Origin: Streptomyces natalensis ATCC 27448
GTDB taxonomy: Bacteria; Actinomycetota; Actinomycetes; Streptomycetales; Streptomycetaceae
Assembly (NCBI RefSeq): GCF_000935125.1
Contig: NZ_JRKI01000017.1
Coordinates: forward strand, 62,001 to 126,000
Reading direction: 5' to 3'
DNA length: 64,000 bases
The position numbers were made by a program, and so were the translations under genes. Of this stretch, positions 18,516-26,714 are shown piece by piece. Numbering within the stretch: the stretch's first letter is position 1; every line of letters begins with the position of its first letter. The notes below the pieces were generated by a model, which saw only the letters and a program-made list of their open reading frames with translations, was not told the origin of the DNA and ran no database searches.

Positions 18516-18696
18516 GTGACCAGCCTACCGGCCGATCGGGGCGCGGCGGACCAGTGGGCGGGGGCGCAGCCCGCCGGGCGGGGCGGCGCGGGTGCGGCCG
18601 GGGCGGGCCGCTATCCGGCCGTTCGAACATGCACGACCCCCCGGCTGGGGGCTACCCGGAGGGGGCGGGTGCGAAGCCCGCCGGGGCCGGAGCGGG

Positions 18697-20034
18697 TCAG
18701 GACGGGCGGGCCATTGCGGAGACGAAGGCGCGTTCCACGTCGGCGGTGGACAGGACGCCGTAGATCTCGCCGGTCTCCTCGACCACGAGGTACTCGGTGG
18801 CGGGGGTGGCGCGCAGATACTCCAGGAGGTCCTCGCCGGCCAGTTCGGCGGAGACGCGCATGCCGTCCTTGAGGTCCTGGGCGAGGGTGCCGACGGGGAC
18901 CCAGGGGCGGCGGTGTTCGGGGACGCCGACGATGGCGGCCTCGCGGACCAGGGCGGTGGGGCTGCCCTGGCCGTCGACCACGACGAGGGCGCGCGCACCG
19001 GCGTCGTTGGCGCGGCGCAGCGCCTCGGAGAGCGGGGTGTCGGTCTCCACCGGGACGGCGCGGCGGGGGAGGGTGCGGGCGGTCAGGTCGGGGAGGCGTT
19101 CGCGCAGCCGGGCCATGCGCAGGCTGTTGCCGGCGCCGGTCCAGATGATGGCGGCGAGGATCGCGGCGAGCAGGGCGTCGGTGAGCGAGTCGGTGCCGCC
19201 GATCTCTTCGGGGGCGGTCCCGAGGGCTCCGGTGTGGGTGAGCAGCGGGAGGCCGATGAGGACGGTGACGGCGAGCGCGCGGCCGACCCAGGCGGCGGCG
19301 ATGGTGCCGGTCATGGGCTTGCCGGTGATTTTCCAGACGACGGCGCGCAGCATCCGGCCGCCGTCCAGGGGGAGGCCCGGCAGCAGGTTGAAGACGGCGA
19401 CGATGAGGTTGGAGATCATCAGGCCGGCGAGCAGCACGCCGGGGACGGTGTCCGGTTCGGCCATGTGCATGCCGAGGGAGAAGACGCCGGCCAGTACGAG
19501 GGAGAGCAGCGGGCCGACGAAGGCGAGGATGAATTCCCGGCCGGGGGTCTCGCTCTCCTTCTCGATCTCCGAGACGCCGCCGAAGAACTGGAGCTGGATG
19601 CGGCGTACGGGGAGCTTGAAGCGCAGGGCGGCGACGGTGTGGGCGAGCTCGTGGACGAGGACGGAGCCGTAGAAGGCGACGGCGAAGAAGAGGGAGACGA
19701 GGTAGCGGGCCGCGCCGAGCTCGGGCAGGACGCGTTCGAGCTGGCCGCCGAAGACCCAGGTGATCAGGGCGGCGACGACGAACCAGCTGGGGGCGACGTA
19801 GACGGGCACGCCGAAGGGGCGGCCCATGAGGATGCCGCCGCCCTTCTTGGCGTCCGGGGCCTCGGGCTTGGGGGCGTTGGCCGGGGCGGTGGCCCGCGGC
19901 GCCTCGCTGTCCGGAGCGCCGCCCGTCGGCTCGTCCGCCGGCGTCGCCCCGCGCTCCTCGGTCTCCGTGGATGGCTCGGGCGGTCGGTGCTGCACAGACT
20001 CCTGGGGGTCCTGCGGCTTCCCGCTGTCGTCCAC
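18697..20034 (-). CDS. Site-2-type M50 metalloprotease with C-terminal CBS domains
   Basis: A 445-aa intramembrane zinc protease. After a Pro/Glu-rich disordered N-terminus (about 1-65) come about six membrane spans with the zinc motif HELAH at 129-133 and the third-ligand motif NLLPGLPLDGGR at about 216-227. A cytoplasmic CBS pair occupies about 325-440 (TLPRRAVPVETDTPLSEALRRAN, VLSTADVERAFVSAM). GTG 20034 with GAGGGG upstream is favoured over an in-frame start 59 codons earlier that would run through the opposite gene's promoter. Rip3/SpoIVFB-like CBS proteases sense nucleotides in some relatives; the substrate here is unknown. Confidence 0.92.
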   Translation of the reverse strand: MDDSGKPQDPQESVQHRPPEPSTETEERGATPADEPTGGAPDSEAPRATAPANAPKPEAPDAKKGGGILMGRPFGVPVYVAPSWFVVAALITWVFGGQLERVLPELGAARYLVSLFFAVAFYGSVLVHELAHTVAALRFKLPVRRIQLQFFGGVSEIEKESETPGREFILAFVGPLLSLVLAGVFSLGMHMAEPDTVPGVLLAGLMISNLIVAVFNLLPGLPLDGGRMLRAVVWKITGKPMTGTIAAAWVGRALAVTVLIGLPLLTHTGALGTAPEEIGGTDSLTDALLAAILAAIIWTGAGNSLRMARLRERLPDLTARTLPRRAVPVETDTPLSEALRRANDAGARALVVVDGQGSPTALVREAAIVGVPEHRRPWVPVGTLAQDLKDGMRVSAELAGEDLLEYLRATPATEYLVVEETGEIYGVLSTADVERAFVSAMARPS

Positions 20035-20179
20035 GGCGTCCCCTCGTCGAATGCGGCCTTTGTACCTGCGTGGTGTGATCTCCCGATCATGCAGGGCAAA
20101 GGGGTCTGACGTCGATGGTATGCGGAGCGTTCGGGCCGTATCCGCTGTGGGTGTCCCGGTCTTGGCCGCTCGTACGCCG

Positions 20180-20202
20180 TTGTCAGTGGCGGGCCGTAGG
20201 GT
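20180..20202 (+). promoter_or_regulatory. RecA-NDp (PafBC-type) DNA-damage promoter
   Basis: The sequence TTGTCAGTG (20180-20188), an 8-nt spacer, then TAGGGT (20197-20202) is an exact match to the actinobacterial RecA-NDp consensus TTGTCRGTG-N8-TANNNT, the promoter class activated by PafBC in mycobacteria. The -10 element ends 7 bp before the ATG at 20210, so the transcript would be leaderless and start at or next to that codon. This also supports the chosen start of the nuclease gene. Confidence 0.8.
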
Positions 20203-20209
20203 CTGGGGC

Positions 20210-21181
20210 ATGGGAATGAGCAGCGAGAGGGCCGAGGCGGCCAGGCAGGACGGTCACAGCGCGCAGCTCACCGCGGGCGGGCCCGGGGCCCCGCGCGTGG
20301 CGCCGGAGGCGGAGCGGGCGGCAGGCGGGGCGCAGCCGCCGGTGGCGCTGTCGCCGTCGCGGGCGAGCGATTTCCAGCAGTGCCCGCTGCTGTACCGCTT
20401 CCGGGTGATCGACAAGCTGCCGGAGAAGCCGAGCGCCGCGGCGACCCGGGGCACGGTGGTGCATGCGGTGCTGGAGCGGCTCTTCGACGCGCCGGCGGCG
20501 GAGCGTACGGCTCCGGGGGCGCGGGCGATGGTGCCGGGCGAATGGGAGAGGCTGCTGGCCAAGCGGCCGGAGCTGGCGGAGCTGTTCGCGGACGATGCGG
20601 ACGGCGAGCGGCTGGCGGCGTGGCTGGCGGAGGCCGAGGCGCTGGTGGAGCGGTGGTTCTCGCTGGAGGACCCGACGCGGCTGGAGCCCGCCGAGCGCGA
20701 GCTGTACGTGGAGACGGTGCTGGAGTCCGGGTTGCAGCTGCGCGGCTTCATCGACCGGGTCGACATCGCGCCGACGGGCGAGGTGCGGATCGTCGACTAC
20801 AAGACGGGCAAGGCGCCGCGGCCGCAGTTCGCCGAGGGTGCGCTGTTCCAGATGAAGTTCTATGCGCTGGTGGTGTGGCGGCGCAGCGGTGCGGTGCCGC
20901 GGCGGCTTCAGCTGGTGTATCTGGGCAGCGGCGATGTGGTGACGTACGACCCGACCGAGGCCGATCTGCGGGGTGTGGAGCGGAAGTTGCTGGCGCTGTG
21001 GGACGCGATCCAGCTGGCGACGCGGACGGGCGACTGGCGGCCGCGGCCGACCAAACTGTGCGGCTGGTGCGACCACCAGGCGCACTGTCCGGAATTCGGC
21101 GGCACTCCCCCGGTGTATCCGCTCCAGGTGCGCCCGGCGGACGCCGGAGGGGAGCCGCAGGGCAGAATGGAGGCGATCTAG
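20210..21181 (+). CDS. RecB-family PD-(D/E)XK nuclease with iron-sulfur Cys cluster
   Basis: A 323-aa single-domain nuclease of the PDDEXK_1/Cas4-like type. An N-terminal Cys (DFQQCPLLYRFRVIDKLPE) and a C-terminal CGWCDHQAHCPEF give the four-Cys iron-sulfur ligand set of AddB-type nucleases. The catalytic core is RGTVVHAVLERLF, LRGFIDRVDIAP and IVDYKTGK. It should degrade or process DNA ends. ATG 20210 fits a leaderless transcript from the RecA-NDp promoter just upstream; an alternative ATG lies two codons in. This implies PafBC-dependent induction by DNA damage. A response-regulator gene follows after 30 bp. Confidence 0.92.
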   Translation: MGMSSERAEAARQDGHSAQLTAGGPGAPRVAPEAERAAGGAQPPVALSPSRASDFQQCPLLYRFRVIDKLPEKPSAAATRGTVVHAVLERLFDAPAAERTAPGARAMVPGEWERLLAKRPELAELFADDADGERLAAWLAEAEALVERWFSLEDPTRLEPAERELYVETVLESGLQLRGFIDRVDIAPTGEVRIVDYKTGKAPRPQFAEGALFQMKFYALVVWRRSGAVPRRLQLVYLGSGDVVTYDPTEADLRGVERKLLALWDAIQLATRTGDWRPRPTKLCGWCDHQAHCPEFGGTPPVYPLQVRPADAGGEPQGRMEAI

Positions 21182-21211
21182 GCCCAGTTTGGGCGGAACG
21201 AAGGAGAGCTC

Positions 21212-21883
21212 GTGGCCATCCGCGTCCTGCTGGTCGACGACCAGCCCCTGCTGCGTACGGGATTCCGGATGATTCTGGAGGCCGAGCAGGACTTGGCGGT
21301 CGTCGGCGAGGCCGGTGACGGTTTGCAGGCGCTGGAACAGGTCCGTGCGCTCCAGCCCGATGTGGTGCTGATGGACATCCGGATGCCCCGGATGGACGGC
21401 GTCGAGGCGACCCGGCAGATCACCGGCCCGGCGAAGGACGGTCCGGCGAAGGTGCTGGTGCTGACGACGTTCGATCTGGACGAGTACGTCGTCGAGGCGC
21501 TGCGGGCCGGGGCCAGCGGGTTTCTGCTCAAGGACGCACCGGCCAATGAGCTGGTGCAGGCGATCCGTGTGGTGGCCGCGGGCGAGGCGATGCTGGCGCC
21601 GAGCATCACCCGGCGGCTGCTGGACAAGTACGCCGGGCATCTGCCCTCGGGCGAGGAGTCGGTGCCGGACACCCTGCACACCCTCGCCGAGCGCGAGGTG
21701 GAGGTGCTGAAGCTGGTGGCGCGCGGGCTGTCGAATGCGGAGATCGCCGCGGATCTGTTCGTCAGCGAGACGACGGTCAAAACGCATGTGGGGCATGTGC
21801 TGACGAAGCTGGGGCTGCGCGACCGGGTGCAGGCGGCGGTGTACGCGTACGAGAGCGGGCTGGTGCGCCCCGGCGCGCAGTAG
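21212..21883 (+). CDS. NarL/LuxR-type two-component response regulator
   Basis: A 223-aa regulator with a receiver domain (1-120; acidic pocket Asp9-Asp10, phospho-acceptor Asp55 in VVLMDIRMPRMDGVEA, TTF and Lys switch residues in VLTTFDLDEY and FLLKDAP) and a LuxR HTH (about 155-215, LAEREVEVLKLVARGLSNAEIA). GTG 21212 has AAGGAGAG upstream. No sensor kinase is adjacent, so it is an orphan here. It may be co-transcribed with the RecB-family nuclease 30 bp upstream, which would place it under the same DNA-damage promoter, but that is inference. Confidence 0.93.
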   Translation: MAIRVLLVDDQPLLRTGFRMILEAEQDLAVVGEAGDGLQALEQVRALQPDVVLMDIRMPRMDGVEATRQITGPAKDGPAKVLVLTTFDLDEYVVEALRAGASGFLLKDAPANELVQAIRVVAAGEAMLAPSITRRLLDKYAGHLPSGEESVPDTLHTLAEREVEVLKLVARGLSNAEIAADLFVSETTVKTHVGHVLTKLGLRDRVQAAVYAYESGLVRPGAQ

Positions 21884-21969
21884 CCGAGCGGCTCGGCCGT
21901 GCGGCGGTGAGCGGCGGGGCGCCCGCGGTGGCGTCCGGTGTGACATGCAGGCCGGTGTGACATGCAGGA

Positions 21970-21994
21970 GGGCGGGGCCGGTGCGGCCCCGCCC
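21970..21994. terminator. Terminator between response-regulator and binding-protein genes
   Basis: An 11-bp perfect stem (21970-21980 with 21984-21994), a 3-nt loop GTG, then TT. It lies between convergent genes and just after a 17-bp sequence repeated twice in tandem at 21935-21951 and 21952-21968. Confidence 0.75.
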
Positions 21995-22014
21995 TTCGTG
22001 CCGTACGGGCCCGG

Positions 22015-23616
22015 TCAGCTGTCGTCGGTGGCCTTGCTGATCTCCCAGAAGCGGAAGACGGTCGAGGAGTCCAGCGTCCATTCCAGGCCGGAGACCCCGT
22101 CGCGGGCGATAGCGTACTGCTTGCCCTGCCACAGCGGGATGACCGGCAGATCGTGGGCGACGATGTCCTGGACCTGGCGGAAGGCGTCCTTGGTGGCGCT
22201 GCGGTCGGGCTGGTCGGAGGTCTTGGGCAGGAGCCGGCCGGCGATGTCCGGCGAGCTGTAGTGGTTGTCCAGCACGCTGTTCTTGCCGAAGAACGGCTGG
22301 GTGAAGTTGTCCGGGTCCGGGTAGTCGGGGATCCAGCCCTTGACGTAGACGCCGAAGCGGCCGTCGGCCATGCCCTGCTCGTACTCCTTGGTGGGCACGC
22401 TGCGCACCTTGGCGTCGAACAGGCCGCCGGCGTTGAGCTGTTGGGCGATTTCCCGGACGGCGGGGACGGTGCCCTGGCCGTAGCGGTCGGGGGTGGCCCA
22501 CAGGGTGAGCGGGACCTTGCCCTTGACGCCGGCGGCGCGCAGGGCAGCGGCCGCCTTGTCGGGCTGCGGCCGGTCGCCGTAGGTGTTGAAGAAGGAAGTG
22601 GTGTGGCCGGTGATGCCCGCGGGGACGACGGAGTACAGCGGTTCGGCGGTGTGCCGGTAGACGTCGCGGACGAGCGTGGAGCGGTCCAGGAGGTAGGCGA
22701 TGGCCTTGCGGACGCCGAGCTTGCCGGCGACGGGGTCCTTGAGGTTGAAGACCAGGTGCATGATCTCGGCGCTGCTGCCCTCGACGACCTGGGTGCCGTG
22801 CTGCTGCTGGAGCGAGGCGTCGGAGAGCGCGGCGGTGTCCTGCATGCTCAGCCCGCGGTAGGCCACGTCGACGCTGCCGCCGCGGACGGCCTTCTTGAGC
22901 GTGGCGGGGCTGCTGAAGAACTTCAGCGTCATGCCGGAGTTCTTGGTCTGGGCGGGGCCCTTGTAGGAGGGGTTGACGTGGAAGACGGCCTTGTCGGAGC
23001 CGTAGCTGTTCAGGGTGTAGACGCCGGAGCCGACGGCCTTGCCGTCGGTGCGCAGCTTGTCGGCCGGGTAGGCGGTGTGGTCGACGATCGAGCCGGCGCC
23101 GGAGGCGATCTTCATGGGGAAGGTCGCGTCGGGCGTCTTGAGGCGGAAGACGACCGTCCTGGCGTCAGGGGTGTCGACCCCGTCGAGGGCGGAGAGCATC
23201 ACGCCGGGGCCGTTGCTGTCCTTGATGCGCAGGATGCGGTCGAAGGAGAATTTGACGTCCTTCGAGGTCAGCTTGTCACCGTTGCTGAAGGTGAGGCCCT
23301 TTTTGAGGGTGCAGCGGTAGACCTTGCTGTGGCTGTCGGTGAACGTGCAGCTCTCGGCGGCCTCCGGCTGGGGGTTGGTGCCGCCCTTGGGGAAGCTCAG
23401 CAGTGACTGGAAGACGTTGTTGAACAGCAGCCAGGAGCCCGGGTCATAGCCGCCGGCGGGGTCGGTGGCGACGACCTTCTCGGTCGTGCCCATGACGACT
23501 GGCGCGCCGTGGCCCGCCGTTCCCGAGTCGTCGGTGCTGCATCCCGCGAGCGCCAGCAGGGCTGTCGCGAGCCCTGCTCCGATCGGGGCGGCCAGCCGCT
23601 GGTCACGCTGCCTCAC
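22015..23616 (-). CDS. ABC transporter solute-binding lipoprotein (peptide/nickel family), copy 1
   Basis: A 533-aa SBP_bac_5-family protein with a lipoprotein signal (LLALAGC; Cys about 22). Family segments include NVFQSLLSF, RCTLKKGLTFSNGDKLTSKDVKFSFDRI and GVYVKGWIPDYPDPDNFTQP. GTG 23616 has GAGGAA upstream. It is a close paralogue of the next gene (23750), sharing the same order of motifs and KLVR-type binding fold. No permease or ATPase gene is nearby, so it must work with a transporter encoded elsewhere or act as a free extracytoplasmic sensor. The ligand is probably an oligopeptide. Confidence 0.9.
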   Translation of the reverse strand: MRQRDQRLAAPIGAGLATALLALAGCSTDDSGTAGHGAPVVMGTTEKVVATDPAGGYDPGSWLLFNNVFQSLLSFPKGGTNPQPEAAESCTFTDSHSKVYRCTLKKGLTFSNGDKLTSKDVKFSFDRILRIKDSNGPGVMLSALDGVDTPDARTVVFRLKTPDATFPMKIASGAGSIVDHTAYPADKLRTDGKAVGSGVYTLNSYGSDKAVFHVNPSYKGPAQTKNSGMTLKFFSSPATLKKAVRGGSVDVAYRGLSMQDTAALSDASLQQQHGTQVVEGSSAEIMHLVFNLKDPVAGKLGVRKAIAYLLDRSTLVRDVYRHTAEPLYSVVPAGITGHTTSFFNTYGDRPQPDKAAAALRAAGVKGKVPLTLWATPDRYGQGTVPAVREIAQQLNAGGLFDAKVRSVPTKEYEQGMADGRFGVYVKGWIPDYPDPDNFTQPFFGKNSVLDNHYSSPDIAGRLLPKTSDQPDRSATKDAFRQVQDIVAHDLPVIPLWQGKQYAIARDGVSGLEWTLDSSTVFRFWEISKATDDS

Positions 23617-23749
23617 TGGGTGGTTCCTCACAGTCGGTGTCGCATTGGTGCGGTGTCGCAGAGGTGCGGTGGTGCAAGGGGCGGTGGTGCAAGGGGCGGT
23701 CGCGGCCGGTCCGTCGCGGCCGCCCCGGTGTCGTACGGGCGGTGCCGGG

Positions 23750-25357
23750 TCAGTCCGCGACGCCGCGGCCCAGCTCCCAGATCTGCAGCGCCGAGGAGGA
23801 GTTGAGCGCCCACTCCACACCGGTGACGTCGTCGCGGGCGGCGACATAGGTCTTGCCCTGCCACAGCGGCAGCATCGGGACGTCCTCGGCGAGGATGTCC
23901 TGTGCCTGCTTGAAGCCCGCCGCGGCCGCGTTGCGGTCGGTCTCCTGGCGGGTGGCGGGGATCAGCTGCGACTCGATCTTGGCGTTGCGGTAAGGGGTGT
24001 TGAGGAAGTTCCCCTTGCCGATGAACGGCGCGATGTAGTTGTCCGCGTCCGGGATGTCGGCGAACCAGCCCATCCCGTAGGCGCTGAACTTCCCGGCCCG
24101 GGAGTCGGCCCGGTACTGCTGCCAGCTGTCGACGCCCTTGATGGCGACGTCGAACAGGCCGCTGTCGTTGAGCTGCTTTTGCAGCGTACGGATCTCCTTG
24201 GCGGTGCTGGAGCCGTAGTGGTTCGTGGTGAACGCGAGGGTGAACTTCACCGGGGTGGTGATGTTCGCCTGCTGCAAGGTCTTGCGGGCGGCGGCGACGC
24301 TGGGGTCGCCGTACTTGTTGAAGAACGAGTTGGTGTGGCCGGTCAGGCCGGTGGGGACGATCGAGTAGAGCGGGTCGCCGGTGTAGGAGTAGACGTCACG
24401 CACCAGCTGCGAGCGGTCGACGATCTGCGCAATCGCCTGCCGCACGGCCTTGTTGGAGACCTTGGAATCCTTGGTGTTGAAGGCGAGGTAGCGGATCTCC
24501 TGGCCGGGCATCTCCTGGAGCGTGAGGTGCTTGTCGCGGGCGTTTTGCAGGCCCTTGATCTGGTCCGGCGACAGGCCGCGGTTCATCACATCGATATCGC
24601 CCTTGCCCAGCGCCTTCTCCATGAGCTCGGAGTCGTCGAAGAAGCGCATCTCGACCTTGTCGTTCCGGACCGTGATACCCCCCTTGTAGTCGGGGTTCTT
24701 GGTGAAGACGGCCTGGGTGATGCGGCCCCCGCTGTGCTCGGCCTTGAGGGTGTACGGGCCGGATCCCATCAGGTCGAAGCCGGTGTAGAGGTGGTCCTTG
24801 GGGTACACCTCGGGGTCGACGATGGCCGCGGCAGGGGTGGCAAGCTTTTGCGGGAAGGTTGCGTCGGGCTTCTTCAGGTGGAAGACGACCTCGGTGCCGC
24901 TGAGCGTCTCGACCTTGTCGATGTCGTCGAGCAGCGACACGGGGCCGCTGGTGTTGTTGATGCGGAGCATCCGGTCGATGGAGAACTTGACGTCCTGCGC
25001 GGTCAGCGCATGGCCGTTGGAGAACTTCAGCCCCTTGCGCAGGGTGCAGCGGTACTGCTCGTTCTGCGTGTCGACGAACCCGCACGACTCCGCCGCCTCG
25101 GGCACCGGGGCGGTACCGGTCCGGGGCAGCCGCATCAGCGTCTGGAGCGTGCCGCGCAGCATGTTCCAGGCGTCGACGTCGTAGGCCTGCGCCGGGTCGA
25201 GGGGGGCGGGCGCCGCTTTGGTGGCCTCGATCTGTGAGGCGACCCCGACGACGATCGGCGCTCCGCCGTCGCCCGCTCCGTCCGAGCTACCGCAGGCAGC
25301 GAGTACGGGGGTGATCAGACCGGCCACGACCGGCAGCACCAAGGTCTTGCGGTTCAT
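23750..25357 (-). CDS. ABC transporter solute-binding lipoprotein (peptide/nickel family), copy 2
   Basis: A 535-aa lipoprotein with signal peptide and lipobox (PVLAAC; Cys about 22) and the SBP_bac_5 fold (RCTLRKGLKFSNGHALTAQDVKFSIDRM, GMGWFADIPDADNYIAPFIG, LPLWQGKTYVAARDDVTGVEW). ATG 25357 is the natural start of the signal peptide. It is parallel to and 133 bp upstream of copy 1, and the pair probably arose by tandem duplication. The gap between them holds short GTGCAAGGGGCGGT-type repeats. No transporter subunits are adjacent. Confidence 0.9.
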   Translation of the reverse strand: MNRKTLVLPVVAGLITPVLAACGSSDGAGDGGAPIVVGVASQIEATKAAPAPLDPAQAYDVDAWNMLRGTLQTLMRLPRTGTAPVPEAAESCGFVDTQNEQYRCTLRKGLKFSNGHALTAQDVKFSIDRMLRINNTSGPVSLLDDIDKVETLSGTEVVFHLKKPDATFPQKLATPAAAIVDPEVYPKDHLYTGFDLMGSGPYTLKAEHSGGRITQAVFTKNPDYKGGITVRNDKVEMRFFDDSELMEKALGKGDIDVMNRGLSPDQIKGLQNARDKHLTLQEMPGQEIRYLAFNTKDSKVSNKAVRQAIAQIVDRSQLVRDVYSYTGDPLYSIVPTGLTGHTNSFFNKYGDPSVAAARKTLQQANITTPVKFTLAFTTNHYGSSTAKEIRTLQKQLNDSGLFDVAIKGVDSWQQYRADSRAGKFSAYGMGWFADIPDADNYIAPFIGKGNFLNTPYRNAKIESQLIPATRQETDRNAAAAGFKQAQDILAEDVPMLPLWQGKTYVAARDDVTGVEWALNSSSALQIWELGRGVAD

Positions 25358-25684
25358 CGTCGGCAGGTTCCTTATCAGCGCAGAGGTGTTGCTCGCGACG
25401 ACATTAGTAGGAATGGTCAGCCGGTCCGGGACACAACGGAGTTGAATCAATGAAGGGCCGGGATGAGTGCGACGGCGTGACCGATATCCGGACGGCGGAA
25501 CGATTCGCACGTTGCCCCACCAATCCGGACACTTACCCCCGCAGAAAACCCCACACAGACCCCCTGGAACAGCTCTTACCCCAACTGTCGACGCCGCGGC
25601 ACGTGAGAAACGTCACGCATCCCGCCGTCGGCGGTTCCGTAGGAATTCGGCCGCCGCATTCCCCGCGGATTCATCACGGATTCG
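25358..25684. other. Gap upstream of the binding-protein pair
   Basis: 327 bp between the binding-protein gene start and the HAD stop. It should hold the promoter of the lipoprotein gene. No RNA gene, repeat or convincing small ORF was seen; base composition is less GC-rich than its neighbours around 25370-25460 and 25620-25700. Confidence 0.5.
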
Positions 25685-26485
25685 TCACGGAAAATAAGCG
25701 CGCCGCTCCCCTGAGTTCCCGGCCTTATCCCGGCGGCCACGGTCGGTACGCTCGGTGGCGGATTCCTTTGCTTTCCGTGAGGGCCGCGGGCTTTCCGTGA
25801 TGAGCGCGCGCAGAAATGCCAGATCGATGTCTTTCAGCGAGCCCACGACCGTACGGCCGGGACCTGGCGGAATCGGTGTCACCGACGGCACCGCGACGAC
25901 CCGGCAGCCCGCGGCCTCCCCCGCCGTCACCCCGGTCAGGGTGTCCTCGACCACGGCGCAGTACGCCGGGTCGACGCCCAGCCGGGCGGCGGCCAGCAGA
26001 TACGGGTCGGGGTGCGGTTTGGTGCGCTCCAGCTCGTCGCCGGCCAGCGTCAGATCGAAGTTCTCCCGGCCCAGCCAGTGCAGCATCGAGTCGATGATGC
26101 TGCGGTGCGAGGCGGAGACCAGGGCGGTCGGCACCTGGTGGGACCGCAGCTCGGCCAGCAGTCGGCGCGCGCCCGGCATCAGCGGGACCCCGCTGGCGAT
26201 CCGGGCGGCGAAGCGGGCGTTGAGCAGCCCGCTCAGCTCGGCGAGGCCGATCCGGGCGCCGGTGGCCTCGATGAGATAGCCGGCACTGCGGGTCATCGGC
26301 CCGCCGACGACGACCTCCCGGTGACCGTCGTGCAGGATGTGGCCCAGTTCGGCGAAGACCTCGGCCTCGGCCTCCCACCAGAAGCCCTCGGTGTCGACGA
26401 GGGTGCCGTCCAGGTCGAGGAAGACGGCCTGGAGGGTGGCGGGCTCGGCCGTGCGGGTGCCGACTACGGGGATGCTGCTGGTCAT
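25685..26485 (-). CDS. HAD-superfamily phosphatase (beta-phosphoglucomutase-like)
   Basis: A 266-aa haloacid-dehalogenase hydrolase with motif I FLDLDGTLVDTEG (nucleophile Asp at about 24), motif II VSASH, motif III around ERTKPHPDPYLLAA and motif IV VVEDTLTGVTAGEAAG. The helical cap inserted after motif I places it with the phosphoglycolate phosphatase/beta-phosphoglucomutase group. ATG 26485 has GGAGG 8 bp upstream. A basic low-complexity tail (PRPSRKAKESATERTDRGRRDK) follows the domain. It is 229 bp downstream of metH with a hairpin between, so it may have its own promoter. Confidence 0.9.
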   Translation of the reverse strand: MTSSIPVVGTRTAEPATLQAVFLDLDGTLVDTEGFWWEAEAEVFAELGHILHDGHREVVVGGPMTRSAGYLIEATGARIGLAELSGLLNARFAARIASGVPLMPGARRLLAELRSHQVPTALVSASHRSIIDSMLHWLGRENFDLTLAGDELERTKPHPDPYLLAAARLGVDPAYCAVVEDTLTGVTAGEAAGCRVVAVPSVTPIPPGPGRTVVGSLKDIDLAFLRALITESPRPSRKAKESATERTDRGRRDKAGNSGERRAYFP

Positions 26486-26526
26486 CCATCCACCTCCGTG
26501 GGGGACGTCCCCGAAGGGACGAAAGG

Positions 26527-26562
26527 GCCGGTCGCCGCCCCCGGTGGGGGGCTGCGACCGGC
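26527..26562 (-). terminator. Hairpin terminator after metH
   Basis: Outer 9-bp arms (26527-26535 with 26554-26562) and a G/C-run inner stem form a long hairpin about 150 bp beyond the metH stop. A hexanucleotide run, CCACAG repeated about four times near 26677-26700, lies between it and metH. Confidence 0.65.
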
Positions 26563-26714
26563 CTCTACCGGACCGACAAGTGTACGACGCCGCGGCCGGA
26601 AGTGCGCGGTGTGGCGGAAGGAAGCGGATGGAAGTCCTCCGGGAACGGCCCCGGGGCGGCCCCCGGCCCCCCCGCCGCCACAGCCACAGCCACAGCCACA
26701 GCCGCGCTACCGCG

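Noticed and set aside
18600..18690. Palindromic GGCTGGGGGC-type sequence downstream of the M50 gene as a terminator
   Set aside because: The possible stems are short and imperfect; similar GC-rich boxes recur in many Streptomyces gaps, so I could not support a specific call.
25450..25800. A 116-codon + strand ORF in the gap before the HAD gene
   Set aside because: It overlaps the 3' end of the HAD gene antisense, has no ribosome site of note and no recognisable features.
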